DNA of 64,000 bases. It comes from Silvibacterium acidisoli. Its GTDB lineage: Bacteria; Acidobacteriota; Terriglobia; Terriglobales; Acidobacteriaceae. This document shows, in pieces, positions 24,783-33,605 of the stretch (positions are counted from its first letter, which is position 1; every line of letters starts with the position of its first letter). Both the position numbers and the translations under genes were made by a program. The notes under the pieces were generated by a model that worked only from the letters and a program-made list of their open reading frames with translations, searched no databases and was not told where the DNA came from. The stretch is taken from the NCBI GenBank assembly GCA_022870745.1, contig CP085323.1:2542001-2606000 (forward strand). Reading direction: 5' to 3'.

Positions 24783-27065
24783 TTGACCCAACGCGGACCT
24801 TGGAAGCCCCCAGCCGATCCGCAAAAGACGCCTTCTCCTAAAAAGAAGGCGTCGGCGTCCCCTCGGCCGAAAAAAAAGACTCCGGCAACTTCAGGTTTCC
24901 GCCCTCAGACCGGCAATCGTAAGGTCGCCGGAAGAGTGGCGCTGGCCTTTATGGCGCTGCTCGCCATTACAGTAGGCTCGCTCAGCGGACTGATGCTGGT
25001 CTACTCGGTCAATCTGCCCCAGATCGAAGACCTGGAACGCTATCGTCCCGATACGACCACCGAACTCTACGACGCGCATGGCCGCTCATTCGGCTCGTTC
25101 GCCCTGGAGCGCCGTGTCGTGGTGAACTACGGCGATTTCTCTCCCTTGTTGCGGCAGGCCGTGATCTCGATCGAAGACAAGAATTTCGAGAGCCATTGGG
25201 GCGTGAATGTTTTTCGTGTGGCGGGTGCGATCTACCACGACCTGCGCTCGCATGGCCGCGCTCAGGGAGCGTCCACGCTCACCATGCAGCTGGCAAGAAA
25301 CCTGTTCCTGTCGAACCAGCGGACCATGGGCCGCAAGCTGCAGGAAGCATTCCTCTCGATCCAGATCGAGCATAATTTCACCAAGCAGCAAATCTTCACG
25401 CTTTACGCTAACCAGATCTATCTCGGCAACGGGGTTTATGGTTTCGAGGCGGGCTCGAATTACTACTTCTCAAAACATGCCAACGAATTGAGGCTTCCTG
25501 AAGCCGCGCTGCTGGCGGGGCTTCCGAAGGGGCCATCGGAGTTTTCTCCGTTGCAGAATCCGGACCGGGCGATGCGCCGTCGCAATGCAGTGATCAACGC
25601 GATGCTCGAAGACGGTACGATTACCGCCCCGCAGGCCGAGGCTGCGAGGACGGCTCCGCTGGGCCTGCATATCGAAACGCCTCCCAACAGCATCGCTCCA
25701 TGGTTTGTAGAAGAGGTGCGCCGCGAGCTGGAGAAGCAGTTCGGCACGGACGAGGTCCACGAAGCCGGATTAAAGGTGTACACGACGCTCGATCTAGACC
25801 TGCAGCAGCGCGCGAACGAGGCCGTGATGAACGGGCTGGCGCAGTACGAGCGCCGGCATGGCTGGAAGGGCCGCCTCTTGAATGTGATTGCCGGGGGCAT
25901 CGATCCGGAAACCTTCAAGCATCCGGACTGGAGCGGAACGCCTCAGCCGGGGCAGTGGGTACATGCGCTGGTCGTCGGCGTTTTGCCCTACCAGGTGACC
26001 GCGCGCATTGGAAATCACCAGCTCATGCTTACGCCAGAAGATTGGTCGTGGACCGGGTTCAAGACGGGTGAGCAGTTTCTCTCCAAGGGAGACATCATTT
26101 ACGTCCACCTGAAGGGCGAGGACGGCAACCTGCTGCGCGGCACCCTTGAACAGGATTCGGGCGCGCAAGGCTCGCTAATGGCAATGGATAATGCCACCGG
26201 CGATGTGCTTGCGCTCGTGGGCGGGCGCGACTTCAATCTTTCGCAGTTTGACCGTGCGACCCAGGCCGAACGCCAGACAGGCTCGTCGTTCAAGCCATAT
26301 GTCTACACGGCGGCGGTAGAGGAAGGCGTAACGCCTGAGGAGACGATTCTCGATGCTCCCACATCCTTTGGCTCCTACACTCCGCATAACTACGAAGGAA
26401 ATTACCTCGGCAACATTTCTGTGCTGAAGGCCTTCGCGGATTCGCGAAATATTCCCGCGCTTAAGCTTGCCCAGCGTGTCGGTATGCACAAGGTCATCGC
26501 GACGGCGCAGCAGTTTGGAATCACGAGCAATATCCCGGCGTATCTCCCCGTCGCTCTTGGTGCCGTGGAGATTTCGCTCAAGGAGCAGGTTGCCGCATAC
26601 TCTGTTTTTCCGAATGACGGCATTCGCGTCGCTCCCCGCATGGTGCGGCGCGTAACCACCGCCGACGGCATGCCGATGAACGAGGCGACCTCACAGGTGA
26701 AAGAGGCGATCAGCAGCCGGGTCGCTCGCACCATGATGGTGATGCTCAAGGAAGTGACGCACAGCGGCACGGCCAAAGATGCGGCTGCACTGAACCATCC
26801 TCTCGGCGGCAAGACAGGAACGACGAGCGACTACACCGACGCCTGGTTCATGGGCTTCTCGCCCTCGGTGACGTGTGGCGTATGGGTCGGCTATGACAGC
26901 CGCCAGTCGCTGGGCGATAAGGAGACCGGCGCCAGGGCTGCTCTTCCTATCTGGATGGACTTCATGCAGGCTGCGATCGCCGGTAAGCCGGATGAGATGT
27001 TCCCCGGCGATGCGCACCGCGCAGGCGCCCAGCAACTTGTGGCTGCCCAGCGCAGAGCTCCGTGA
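24783..27065 (+). CDS. Class A penicillin-binding protein (PBP1A-like)
   Basis: This 760-residue bifunctional peptidoglycan synthase has a Lys/Pro-rich cytoplasmic N-terminus of ~50 residues and one membrane helix (~53-75, ALAFMALLAITVGSLSGLML). The GT51 glycosyltransferase domain contains the catalytic IEDKNFESHWGVN, QGASTLTMQLARNLFLS and ANQIYLGNGVYGFEAG. The transpeptidase domain has the SxxK serine in TGSSFKP, the SxN motif SRN and KTGT in GGKTGTTSDYTDAWF. An inserted OB-like segment lies between the domains. The start is a TTG 33 bases after the S41 gene; the nearby ATG at 24776 hits a stop after three codons. The short spacing suggests an operon with the S41 homologue. Confidence 0.95.
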   Translation: MTQRGPWKPPADPQKTPSPKKKASASPRPKKKTPATSGFRPQTGNRKVAGRVALAFMALLAITVGSLSGLMLVYSVNLPQIEDLERYRPDTTTELYDAHGRSFGSFALERRVVVNYGDFSPLLRQAVISIEDKNFESHWGVNVFRVAGAIYHDLRSHGRAQGASTLTMQLARNLFLSNQRTMGRKLQEAFLSIQIEHNFTKQQIFTLYANQIYLGNGVYGFEAGSNYYFSKHANELRLPEAALLAGLPKGPSEFSPLQNPDRAMRRRNAVINAMLEDGTITAPQAEAARTAPLGLHIETPPNSIAPWFVEEVRRELEKQFGTDEVHEAGLKVYTTLDLDLQQRANEAVMNGLAQYERRHGWKGRLLNVIAGGIDPETFKHPDWSGTPQPGQWVHALVVGVLPYQVTARIGNHQLMLTPEDWSWTGFKTGEQFLSKGDIIYVHLKGEDGNLLRGTLEQDSGAQGSLMAMDNATGDVLALVGGRDFNLSQFDRATQAERQTGSSFKPYVYTAAVEEGVTPEETILDAPTSFGSYTPHNYEGNYLGNISVLKAFADSRNIPALKLAQRVGMHKVIATAQQFGITSNIPAYLPVALGAVEISLKEQVAAYSVFPNDGIRVAPRMVRRVTTADGMPMNEATSQVKEAISSRVARTMMVMLKEVTHSGTAKDAAALNHPLGGKTGTTSDYTDAWFMGFSPSVTCGVWVGYDSRQSLGDKETGARAALPIWMDFMQAAIAGKPDEMFPGDAHRAGAQQLVAAQRRAP

Positions 27066-27104
27066 ACGAAGCTCTGCGTCATCGATCTCTACTTCCGCTA
27101 TAGC

Positions 27105-29561
27105 CTATTCGTCTCGCAGCGCTTCCATCGGTTCGACAGAGGAGGCGCGCCGCGCGGGCAGCGTGGCGGCGAGGAGTCCAATGGCTACCAGCGCCGCAGT
27201 CAGTTCGATGATGCGCAGCGCATCCCTCCCGGCTTCGATTGCAACCACTGACGAGATGTATTTCTGCGCCGCGGTCGTGAGCGCGAGGCCGGCACAGACT
27301 CCACCAGCAAGCATGATGCCCACGCGGCGATAGATGCCGCCGAGGATCCGTGAACGCGAAGCTCCGAGCGCCAGGCGAACGCCGATGTCGCGCATGGACA
27401 TCTCGACCTCATGGCTGATGAGCCCATACAAGCCGACGACGGAGAGCAGAATCGCCAGTCCGGCGAAGATGCCGAAGAGCCAGTTTTCCAGGCGCTCGAA
27501 GATCAGTACGTCGGCAATGACGGCCTGCATGATCTGCGGCGCTCGGAAAGGCAGCGTCGGATCGGTCTCGCGGAAGGTTCTCTGCAATGCGGGAACGATG
27601 GCATCGGGTTTCACCGCGGTCTTCAAGACCAGGTGCATATTTCCTACGGCTTCCAGCCGAAGCCTGGGCGGCATCTGGGCAATGAAGTAATCCATCTGCG
27701 GCATGGGGGGTGCGTAGATGTTCTGCCGGATATTCTTGACCACTCCGATGATGGTTGCCGAGGGATTCTCATCGGTGGGATTGAACTGGTTGACGCCTTC
27801 GTCGCCGATGAGCATGCCGATGGGGTCGCGGTCTTTGGGAATGTAGCGCTTCACGAACTCTTCGTTGACGACGGTGACGAGCCGCGTGTTTACCGTGTCG
27901 CGGCCGGCCTCGAAGCTGCGTCCTCGTACCAGCCGGTCGCTCATGGCGGCGTAGTATCCGGGCGTGACGAAGCGCAATTCAGCCGACTGCGACTGCTCGC
28001 GTGGAGCGATCGGCGTGCCGACGACATGCAGGCCCTCCCGGTTGAATCCCCAGCTTTGAATGGGCATTACATTGATGAGCCCCGCCGCCTGCACGCCGGG
28101 GATCGCTTGTGTCTTTTCAAGCAGCGGATCGTAGAAGCTGAGGATCGGGTCGCGGTTCTCGTAGCGGCCCGGCGAAAGGTTGACCTCGGTGGTGAGGATA
28201 CGGTCCGGCGAGAAGCCGAGGTCGGCATTTTTCAGGCCTCCGAGGATGCGCAGCAGCAGCCCCGAGACGACCAGCAGTGTAAGCGCAAGCGCGATCTGCG
28301 TCATCACGAAAGCGGCACGGACGCGATGCTGATTGCGCGTGGTGCCGGCAGCGCCGCCAGCACGCAGCGCGAGCGTGGGAGCGATCGATGACAGGCGGAG
28401 CGCGGGCGCAAGAGCTGCGGCAATGGTCACAACCGCAGCGACCAGCAGCGATCCGAGAAGCACGGGAGCGTTCAGCTCTACCTCCGCGCCGCGTGCCAGT
28501 GCGGAGACCAGGAGAAGGCGAATGGCTCCAAGAAGACCATAGGCGAGGGCCACGCCGGCAAGTCCGCCAAGAAAGGCGAAGAGCAGCGCCTCGGTGAACA
28601 TCTGTTTCACGATGCGGCTGCGGCGGGCTCCGATGGCGGAGCGCAGGGCCACCTCACGCTCCCGCTTTACGCCGCGGGCAAGCAGCAGGCCAGCAACGTT
28701 CACGCACCCGATGGCCAGCAGGGCCATGACCGCGCACAGAAGCAGGTAGAGCGAGTTCTTCGTGCTGCCGACAACGTAGGATTCGAGGTCGATCATGTGC
28801 ACGCTGCGGCCGGCGTTGAACTGGTCGGTGCGGCCGAGGTTGGTCATGACTGAGGTGAGGCCGGCTGCGGCCTGTTGCGGAGTGACGCCTGGCTTGAGCC
28901 GTGCGATGGTCTGCAGCCAGTGGTCGCCGCGATCCTCTGCCAGCCGCTGCGAAACGTGGATCGGCGTGTAAACAGCATTGACTTTGCCGATGGGGAAGCG
29001 GAAACCGGCGGGCATTACGCCGATGATGGTGTAGGGATGGCCATCGATCGAGGCTTTGCGTCCGATGACGTTACGGTCGCTGCTGAAGGTGTCGCGCCAG
29101 ACCTCGTAGCTCAGCACGACGACATCGTTCCTGCCGGGCAGGTCCTCTCCGGGAGTGAAGGTGCGGCCCAGAATGGGCTGGACTCCGAAGACGTCGAAGA
29201 AGTTGTCGGTACCCTGCACGCTCTGCAGGGCGACCGGTCCGCTGCTGCCCTCGAAGTTGACCGTGCCCCAGGGATTGAAGCCGGCAAGCGCGGAGAAGCC
29301 ATGGGTGAGGCGCCGCCAGTCTTTGTACTCGGGATAAGCAGCCCATTGCCGGTATCCCTGGTGCTGAAGGGTTTCGACAGAGAAGATTTCCTCGGGATGG
29401 CTGTAGGGAAGCGGGCGAATCAGCATGGCATAAAGCACGCTGAAAATGGCAGCTGTGACGCCTATACCCAGGGCGATAGTGAGAATGACCGACCCGGCGA
29501 AGCCGGGCGCTTTGCGCAACTGGCGCAGGGCGAAACGAAGATCCTGCACAAAGTCTTCCAT
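27105..29561 (-). CDS. Acidobacterial duplicated orphan permease (ADOP), MacB/FtsX type
   Basis: This 818-residue protein shares the architecture of the permease at 882-3602 but lacks the ~70-residue N-terminal prefix. It begins MEDFVQDLRFALRQLRKAPG, then a membrane helix (VILTIALGIGVTAAIFSVLY) and MacB-like periplasmic domain 1. An FtsX block follows at ~270-400 (LLLARGVKREREVALRSAIG), then periplasmic domain 2, and a final FtsX block ending LPARRASSVEPMEALRDE. No ATPase and no PadR gene are adjacent; the upstream neighbour is the divergently transcribed glutaredoxin. Substrate and partner are unknown. It is convergent with the PBP gene (39-base gap). Confidence 0.93.
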   Translation of the reverse strand: MEDFVQDLRFALRQLRKAPGFAGSVILTIALGIGVTAAIFSVLYAMLIRPLPYSHPEEIFSVETLQHQGYRQWAAYPEYKDWRRLTHGFSALAGFNPWGTVNFEGSSGPVALQSVQGTDNFFDVFGVQPILGRTFTPGEDLPGRNDVVVLSYEVWRDTFSSDRNVIGRKASIDGHPYTIIGVMPAGFRFPIGKVNAVYTPIHVSQRLAEDRGDHWLQTIARLKPGVTPQQAAAGLTSVMTNLGRTDQFNAGRSVHMIDLESYVVGSTKNSLYLLLCAVMALLAIGCVNVAGLLLARGVKREREVALRSAIGARRSRIVKQMFTEALLFAFLGGLAGVALAYGLLGAIRLLLVSALARGAEVELNAPVLLGSLLVAAVVTIAAALAPALRLSSIAPTLALRAGGAAGTTRNQHRVRAAFVMTQIALALTLLVVSGLLLRILGGLKNADLGFSPDRILTTEVNLSPGRYENRDPILSFYDPLLEKTQAIPGVQAAGLINVMPIQSWGFNREGLHVVGTPIAPREQSQSAELRFVTPGYYAAMSDRLVRGRSFEAGRDTVNTRLVTVVNEEFVKRYIPKDRDPIGMLIGDEGVNQFNPTDENPSATIIGVVKNIRQNIYAPPMPQMDYFIAQMPPRLRLEAVGNMHLVLKTAVKPDAIVPALQRTFRETDPTLPFRAPQIMQAVIADVLIFERLENWLFGIFAGLAILLSVVGLYGLISHEVEMSMRDIGVRLALGASRSRILGGIYRRVGIMLAGGVCAGLALTTAAQKYISSVVAIEAGRDALRIIELTAALVAIGLLAATLPARRASSVEPMEALRDE

Positions 29562-29731
29562 GGCGAATCCCTCGCGCAGGAATGCAGCACCTGGGGGGCC
29601 GATTTTAAATCACATGGAATGTGTAGTTTGTTCGAAATTTTCGCGAAGAAGCTGATCGCTTATGGACTGGCTTGTCCGTAATCGGACGATGTTAAAGCGA
29701 CCAACGGCAGATGTTGTTCATCATAAGAGAC

Positions 29732-29977
29732 ATGAAGCATGTCGTCCTCTACAGTCAACCGGGCTGCCCACCGTGCACCGCCGCCAAGCATTTCTTCAAA
29801 GCTCGTAACGTTGAGTTCGAGTACAAGGACGTGCAGGCCGATCCCGTTGCGCTGAAGGAGCTTCTCGCGCTGAACAGCCGGTCGACTCCGACGATCAAGG
29901 TTGGAGAGGAAGTCATGATCGGCTTCGATCCCGAAAAGCTGGAGACGATGTTGGCCGGACAGGTCAGCGGCAAATAG
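29732..29977 (+). CDS. Glutaredoxin/NrdH-type thiol oxidoreductase
   Basis: This 81-residue protein has a thioredoxin fold. The redox motif CPPC lies in YSQPGCPPCTAAKHFF, the cis-proline segment is RSTPTIKVGEEVMIGF, and the C-terminal helix is PEKLETMLAG. The short length and CPPC resemble NrdH/'glutaredoxin family' proteins that reduce ribonucleotide reductase or protein disulfides; the substrate is not identifiable. I used the ATG at 29732, preceded by AAGAGA, rather than an in-frame ATG seven codons earlier that has no ribosome-binding site. Its last 14 bases overlap the convergent ribF gene. Confidence 0.9.
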   Translation: MKHVVLYSQPGCPPCTAAKHFFKARNVEFEYKDVQADPVALKELLALNSRSTPTIKVGEEVMIGFDPEKLETMLAGQVSGK

Positions 29978-30923
29978 CTTCTTCGAGTGCGAAGAAGCGT
30001 TGGGCCTGTTTCACATCCTTCAGGATCTGCGCCTTCAAAGCCTCGGGCGAGTCGAATCTCTTTTCGTCGCGAATCCTCTTCAGAAACGTGACCTCCAAGG
30101 GTGTTTCCGGCGTCAGCTCTACCTCGTGAAAACTAAGTAGATGGCTTTCGATGGCGAAGGAGTCTTCCCCGAAGGTCGGCCGATTCCCGGCATTCGTGAC
30201 CGAGTTGAAGATCTGCGCGTGTGCCCCGGCTCCGATTTTCAGGCGCGTGATGTATACGCCGTTCTGGGGCCGAAGTTCGTCGTACTGCGCCAGGTTGATC
30301 GTGGGCACGGTGAGCCGCGTGCCGATACCCCGGTCTCTCACCTGGGTGGACTGGATGGCAAAGGGCCGGCCGAGCAACGCCCGTGCTGTATCGATCCGGC
30401 CATCGGCGATAAGCGCGCGGATAGCAGAACTGGAGATGGGGATGCCTCGGCGGATGAGCGCCGCATGCGAGAGAACCTTGAAGCCCAGCGACTCGCCCAG
30501 CCGGCGCAGGTCGGCGGTGCTGGCGGCTGCTCCCCGCCCGAAGCGGAAGTTGTCGCCCTCGTGCACCTCAAGCGCATGAAGGCGGTCGCGCAGGACGCCG
30601 GCAGCGAACTGCTCGGCGGTGAGCTCGGCAAATGCCTGTGTGAACGGGATGACGACGGTTGCGTCGATATTCTGGGCGGCCAGCAGTTCAAGCTTCTGGG
30701 GAAGCGGAGTGATGAGCTTGGGTGCCAGCTCAGGCCGCAGAATGCGCACCGGATGCGGCTCGAAGGTGACGGCGACGGATTGCGCCCCTAGCTCTCCCGC
30801 CCGTTTGCGCAGCGCTGCCAGCACGCTCTGGTGCCCGCAGTGCACGCCATCAAAATTCCCGATGGCGAGCACCGAGGCGGCGAATTTCTCAGGCAAAAAG
30901 TCGAGGGATCGGTAAACATGCAT
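29964..30923 (-). CDS. ribF: Bifunctional riboflavin kinase/FAD synthetase
   Basis: This 319-residue enzyme makes FMN and FAD from riboflavin. The N-terminal nucleotidyltransferase half has GNFDGVHCGHQSVLA, TFEPHPVRIL and ISSSAIRALI. The C-terminal riboflavin kinase barrel has TVPTINLAQYDELRPQNGVY and NAGNRPTFGEDSFAIESHLL. Length and order are typical of bacterial RibF. It is the last gene of a minus-strand operon (ygfZ, DUF1844 gene, MBL hydrolase, ribF) and starts three bases after the hydrolase stop. It overlaps the convergent glutaredoxin gene by 14 bases at its 3' end. Confidence 0.96.
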   Translation of the reverse strand: MHVYRSLDFLPEKFAASVLAIGNFDGVHCGHQSVLAALRKRAGELGAQSVAVTFEPHPVRILRPELAPKLITPLPQKLELLAAQNIDATVVIPFTQAFAELTAEQFAAGVLRDRLHALEVHEGDNFRFGRGAAASTADLRRLGESLGFKVLSHAALIRRGIPISSSAIRALIADGRIDTARALLGRPFAIQSTQVRDRGIGTRLTVPTINLAQYDELRPQNGVYITRLKIGAGAHAQIFNSVTNAGNRPTFGEDSFAIESHLLSFHEVELTPETPLEVTFLKRIRDEKRFDSPEALKAQILKDVKQAQRFFALEEAICR

Positions 30924-30926
30924 GGT

Positions 30927-31703
30927 TCAGATCTCAAAAGATAAGCGCATCCCGTCGTAGGCGAGGCGCACATGCGGCGGCAGCTCTGCTTCGGTCGCTG
31001 ACTGTTCCAGCTCGTGGGAGATGTGGGTGAAGAACGCGCGGCGCGGCTTGACCAGCTCAATCCACTTCAACGCCTCTTCAACATTTGCGTGGGAAGGATG
31101 AGGGGTGATGCGCAGGGCGTCGAGGATAAGGATGTCGAGATCTTCGAGAAGCGGCAGGCTGGACTCGGGAATCGCGCTCATGTCCGTGAGGTAGGCTGCC
31201 GATCCGAAGCGGTAGCCGCCAACCTCCAGCCGTCCGTGATGGATGGGTACACGCTGGAAGCGGACGCCCCCGATCTCAACCGACTCGTGATGATTGAAGC
31301 GGCGCAGATCGACCCGTGCACGGGTAGGATACTTGGCGTTGGGCGAAAAGGTGTATTCAAAGATGCGCTCGAGAACATCCGCGGTCGTACTGTCGGCATA
31401 GAGCGGCATCTTCTCTGGCCGCTGAAAGGTGAGCGGCCGCAGATCGTCCAGTCCGAGAATGTGGTCGGCATGCGCGTGCGTGTAAAAGACCGCGTCAAGG
31501 CTGGTGATTTTCTCGCGCAGCGCCTGCGTGCGGAAGTCCGGCCCGGTATCGATCACGACACGATAGTCCTTCCACTCAACGGCAATGGAAGGACGCGTGC
31601 GGTTGTTTCGCGGGTCCGTGGAGGTACAGACCGCACATGTGCAGCCCAGTGTCGGGACGCCCATGGACGTCCCGCTGCCAAGGATGGTCAGCGTTGCCTG
31701 CAT
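30927..31703 (-). CDS. MBL-fold metallohydrolase (PhnP/RomA-like)
   Basis: This 258-residue metallo-beta-lactamase-fold protein starts with LTILGSGTSMGVPTLGC and a Cys pair (CTCAVC), typical of the PhnP/phosphoribosyl cyclic phosphodiesterase-like group. The metal motif THAHADHILGLDDLRPL supplies HxHxDH; other ligands are in VPIHHGR, YLTDMSAIPE and the terminal FTHISHELEQ. Relatives hydrolyse cyclic phosphodiesters or tRNA-like substrates, but the true substrate cannot be inferred. PhnP proper sits in phn operons, and none is present here. It lies between the DUF1844 gene (11-base gap) and ribF (3-base gap). Confidence 0.9.
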   Translation of the reverse strand: MQATLTILGSGTSMGVPTLGCTCAVCTSTDPRNNRTRPSIAVEWKDYRVVIDTGPDFRTQALREKITSLDAVFYTHAHADHILGLDDLRPLTFQRPEKMPLYADSTTADVLERIFEYTFSPNAKYPTRARVDLRRFNHHESVEIGGVRFQRVPIHHGRLEVGGYRFGSAAYLTDMSAIPESSLPLLEDLDILILDALRITPHPSHANVEEALKWIELVKPRRAFFTHISHELEQSATEAELPPHVRLAYDGMRLSFEI

Positions 31704-31714
31704 GCGGCCGGCGG

Positions 31715-32401
31715 TTATTTCAGGCCCTGCGGCGGTTTGGGAATCTGCTGCTGCGTGACGGCCTTGGTGATCTCGGCGAACATGGCCTGTAGCTCGAAGA
31801 GCGCGCTGTCGAGCAGCCGCTGCTCCTGGGGATTCAGGTTGCCACCGGTCTTGTCATGGAGAGCCATGAGCATGTCGATATTCTGCCGCGCACCCAGGAT
31901 GTCGACACGTGGCTTCTGGCCGGGTTCGGTGCCGGCACCGAGCGCAACTACCGCGGAGAGATAAAGAGACTGCACCAGGTGGTCGAAGCTGATCGGCGCG
32001 ATGGTCGCAGGGTCCATGCCGGGATTCGCCGCTCTCAGGGCCAGGTTCAGATCTTCGGAGGCCTTCTGGTAGGCGGTGCGCTGCGCCGCGAGTTCTGCGG
32101 CCGTTGGCGCAGGGGCGAGTTCGGCCTCGGCAAGTTCAGATTCGGCGAGTTCAGATTCATCGAGGGCGACCGGCTCCGGCTCCGGAGAGGCAGCGGGGGC
32201 GGCCATCGTAACGAGGCGCGGGCCGGCGGAGGGCTGCGCCGGTACGGACTCGGCTGCGGTGGTCTTCTGCTCCTGCTTGGTCTCTGGCTTCGTTTCGGGA
32301 GTGGTTTCCTGCGTGGTCACCGCTGTTTCGTCGCGCAGTTCTCCGTCGAGGGTGAACTTGCGGCGGTCGGATACGGTGAAGGGAGTAGGTTTCTCAGCCA
32401 T
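31715..32401 (-). CDS. DUF1844 domain-containing protein
   Basis: This 228-residue soluble protein has the conserved DUF1844 helical domain at the C-terminus (~125-215). Its landmarks are ISFDHLVQSLYLSAVVALG, GARQNIDMLMALHDKTGGNL and QEQRLLDSALFELQAMF. The N-terminal half is low-complexity, rich in Thr, Glu, Ala and Pro (ESELAESELAEAELAPAP), and probably disordered. The family is common in Acidobacteriota, Verrucomicrobia and Planctomycetes with no assigned function. The start MAEKPTPFTVSDRRKFTLDG is family-like and is preceded by AGGA. The frame is open much further upstream, but that part is antisense to ygfZ and is not used. Confidence 0.85.
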   Translation of the reverse strand: MAEKPTPFTVSDRRKFTLDGELRDETAVTTQETTPETKPETKQEQKTTAAESVPAQPSAGPRLVTMAAPAASPEPEPVALDESELAESELAEAELAPAPTAAELAAQRTAYQKASEDLNLALRAANPGMDPATIAPISFDHLVQSLYLSAVVALGAGTEPGQKPRVDILGARQNIDMLMALHDKTGGNLNPQEQRLLDSALFELQAMFAEITKAVTQQQIPKPPQGLK

Positions 32402-32439
32402 TGGGGTCCTTTTGGAGCTTCTAAAAATGTCGAGTGAAA

Positions 32440-33543
32440 TCAGGGCAGCGGCGGCTTGTCGAGCGCTTCGACTGCGATATCGCCGCATGCCATCGCGAGT
32501 TTGCGCTCCAGGACCTCGGTCCGGACGAAACCCAGAGCGAGATGGCCGCTGAAGGATGGGGTACTGAACGATGCCGCACTCGTGAGCTCGCCGACCGGGT
32601 TGCGCTGCGAGGCTTCTGCCGTGACGGGCACCGGCTGGCCTGTTTCGATATGCAGAGCGCCCGAAAGCCTGAACTGGCGAAAGGTGCGGTGAATGGTGGC
32701 CCGTGAGCGGATGCGCTCGACGATCTCCTGCCCGAGGTAGCAGCCCTTGTCGAAGTTCAGGGCGCGTGTCTGGGCGGTTTCCTGGGGAAGGTGCGTACTC
32801 AGGATGTCGATGCCAAAGAGCGGAGTGCCTTCGAGAATGCGAAGCGCCTCGACGGCTTCCACGCCACAGGGAACGGCTCCGGCGTTTTCGAGAGTCTTCC
32901 ATGCGGCTTCGAGCGATGTAACCGGCAGCGTGATCCGGAGGCTCGTAATCTGCGATTCGCTTGCATTCGCAACGACGATAGGAGCATCCAGGAACGAGGC
33001 CTGTGCAAAGGCACCAGCCGCCGGAAGCGGCAAGCCGGCTTTTGCGAGGATTTCCGCTGCGGAGGGTCCGGACAAGCCAATCGTGGTCGAAGTTGCGTCT
33101 AATGGCTGCAGTTCCACGTCGTCCATGATGATGAAACGGTCGAGGTGAGCGGCAATGGAGGCAATCTGTGTGCGGTCCGACTCAAGGAGCAGCGAATCGT
33201 CAAAATTAAAGACCGTGCAATCTCCGAGTATTCGGCCCTGTGCGTTGAGCAGGAAGCTGTAGTTGTGTTGCCCGGCTTCGAGCGAGCGGACGGTGTTGGT
33301 AACCATGCCGTTCAGCCAGCGAACGCGATCGCTGCCCGTGATCTTCAAGGCCGAAAGGTAGCCGAGATCATACAGGCCAGCGGAGGCGGTGAGCGCCTGG
33401 ACTTCGTTCTGCACGGACGAAAAACCGCGCGGGGTGAGTGCGCCGCGATACGCGACGGAATCGCCTGCGGGGAAAAGACCGGCAAGCGGCGTCGCTTCCA
33501 GCGGAACTTCGGTTACAGACGTATTTTCGGCAGTGAGGCTCAT
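32440..33543 (-). CDS. ygfZ: Folate-binding YgfZ/GcvT-like protein
   Basis: This ~367-residue protein uses the aminomethyltransferase fold. The signature KGCYLGQE with the conserved cysteine (in NFDKGCYLGQEIVERIRSR) identifies the YgfZ/IBA57 branch, which uses tetrahydrofolate to support Fe-S enzymes, rather than glycine cleavage GcvT. The N-terminal region holds RVRWLNGMVTNTVRSL and NAQGRILGDCTVF. Start choice is ambiguous: ATG at 33543, or TTG two codons earlier (33549), which is better spaced from GAGAC. It heads the operon with the DUF1844, MBL and ribF genes. Fe-S maintenance suits an organism with many Fe-S enzymes, including IlvD and LeuC in this window. Confidence 0.9.
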   Translation of the reverse strand: MSLTAENTSVTEVPLEATPLAGLFPAGDSVAYRGALTPRGFSSVQNEVQALTASAGLYDLGYLSALKITGSDRVRWLNGMVTNTVRSLEAGQHNYSFLLNAQGRILGDCTVFNFDDSLLLESDRTQIASIAAHLDRFIIMDDVELQPLDATSTTIGLSGPSAAEILAKAGLPLPAAGAFAQASFLDAPIVVANASESQITSLRITLPVTSLEAAWKTLENAGAVPCGVEAVEALRILEGTPLFGIDILSTHLPQETAQTRALNFDKGCYLGQEIVERIRSRATIHRTFRQFRLSGALHIETGQPVPVTAEASQRNPVGELTSAASFSTPSFSGHLALGFVRTEVLERKLAMACGDIAVEALDKPPLP

Positions 33544-33561
33544 GGTCAAGCGTCTCTAAAA

Positions 33562-33567
33562 ATTATA
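33562..33567 (-). promoter_or_regulatory. ygfZ: -10 box of the ygfZ operon promoter
   Basis: On the minus strand the sequence reads GGCTATAATTTTTAGAG, a perfect TATAAT ending 18 bases before the ygfZ ATG. No good -35 is seen at the expected distance. Transcription would begin about 10 bases before the start codon, so the mRNA leader is very short. Confidence 0.45.
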
Positions 33568-33605
33568 GCCTCGCAGGTGTAGACAGGGTTTTTGAAGGGA
33601 TCAGG

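Noticed and set aside
24776-24787. ATG just before the PBP start
   Set aside because: It opens only a three-codon frame (ATG AAC GCT TGA). The TTG at 24783 is the workable PBP start.
32402-32902. Upstream extension of the DUF1844 gene frame
   Set aside because: It is antisense to ygfZ, Arg-rich and without similarity. The start at 32401 has a ribosome-binding site and begins the conserved protein.
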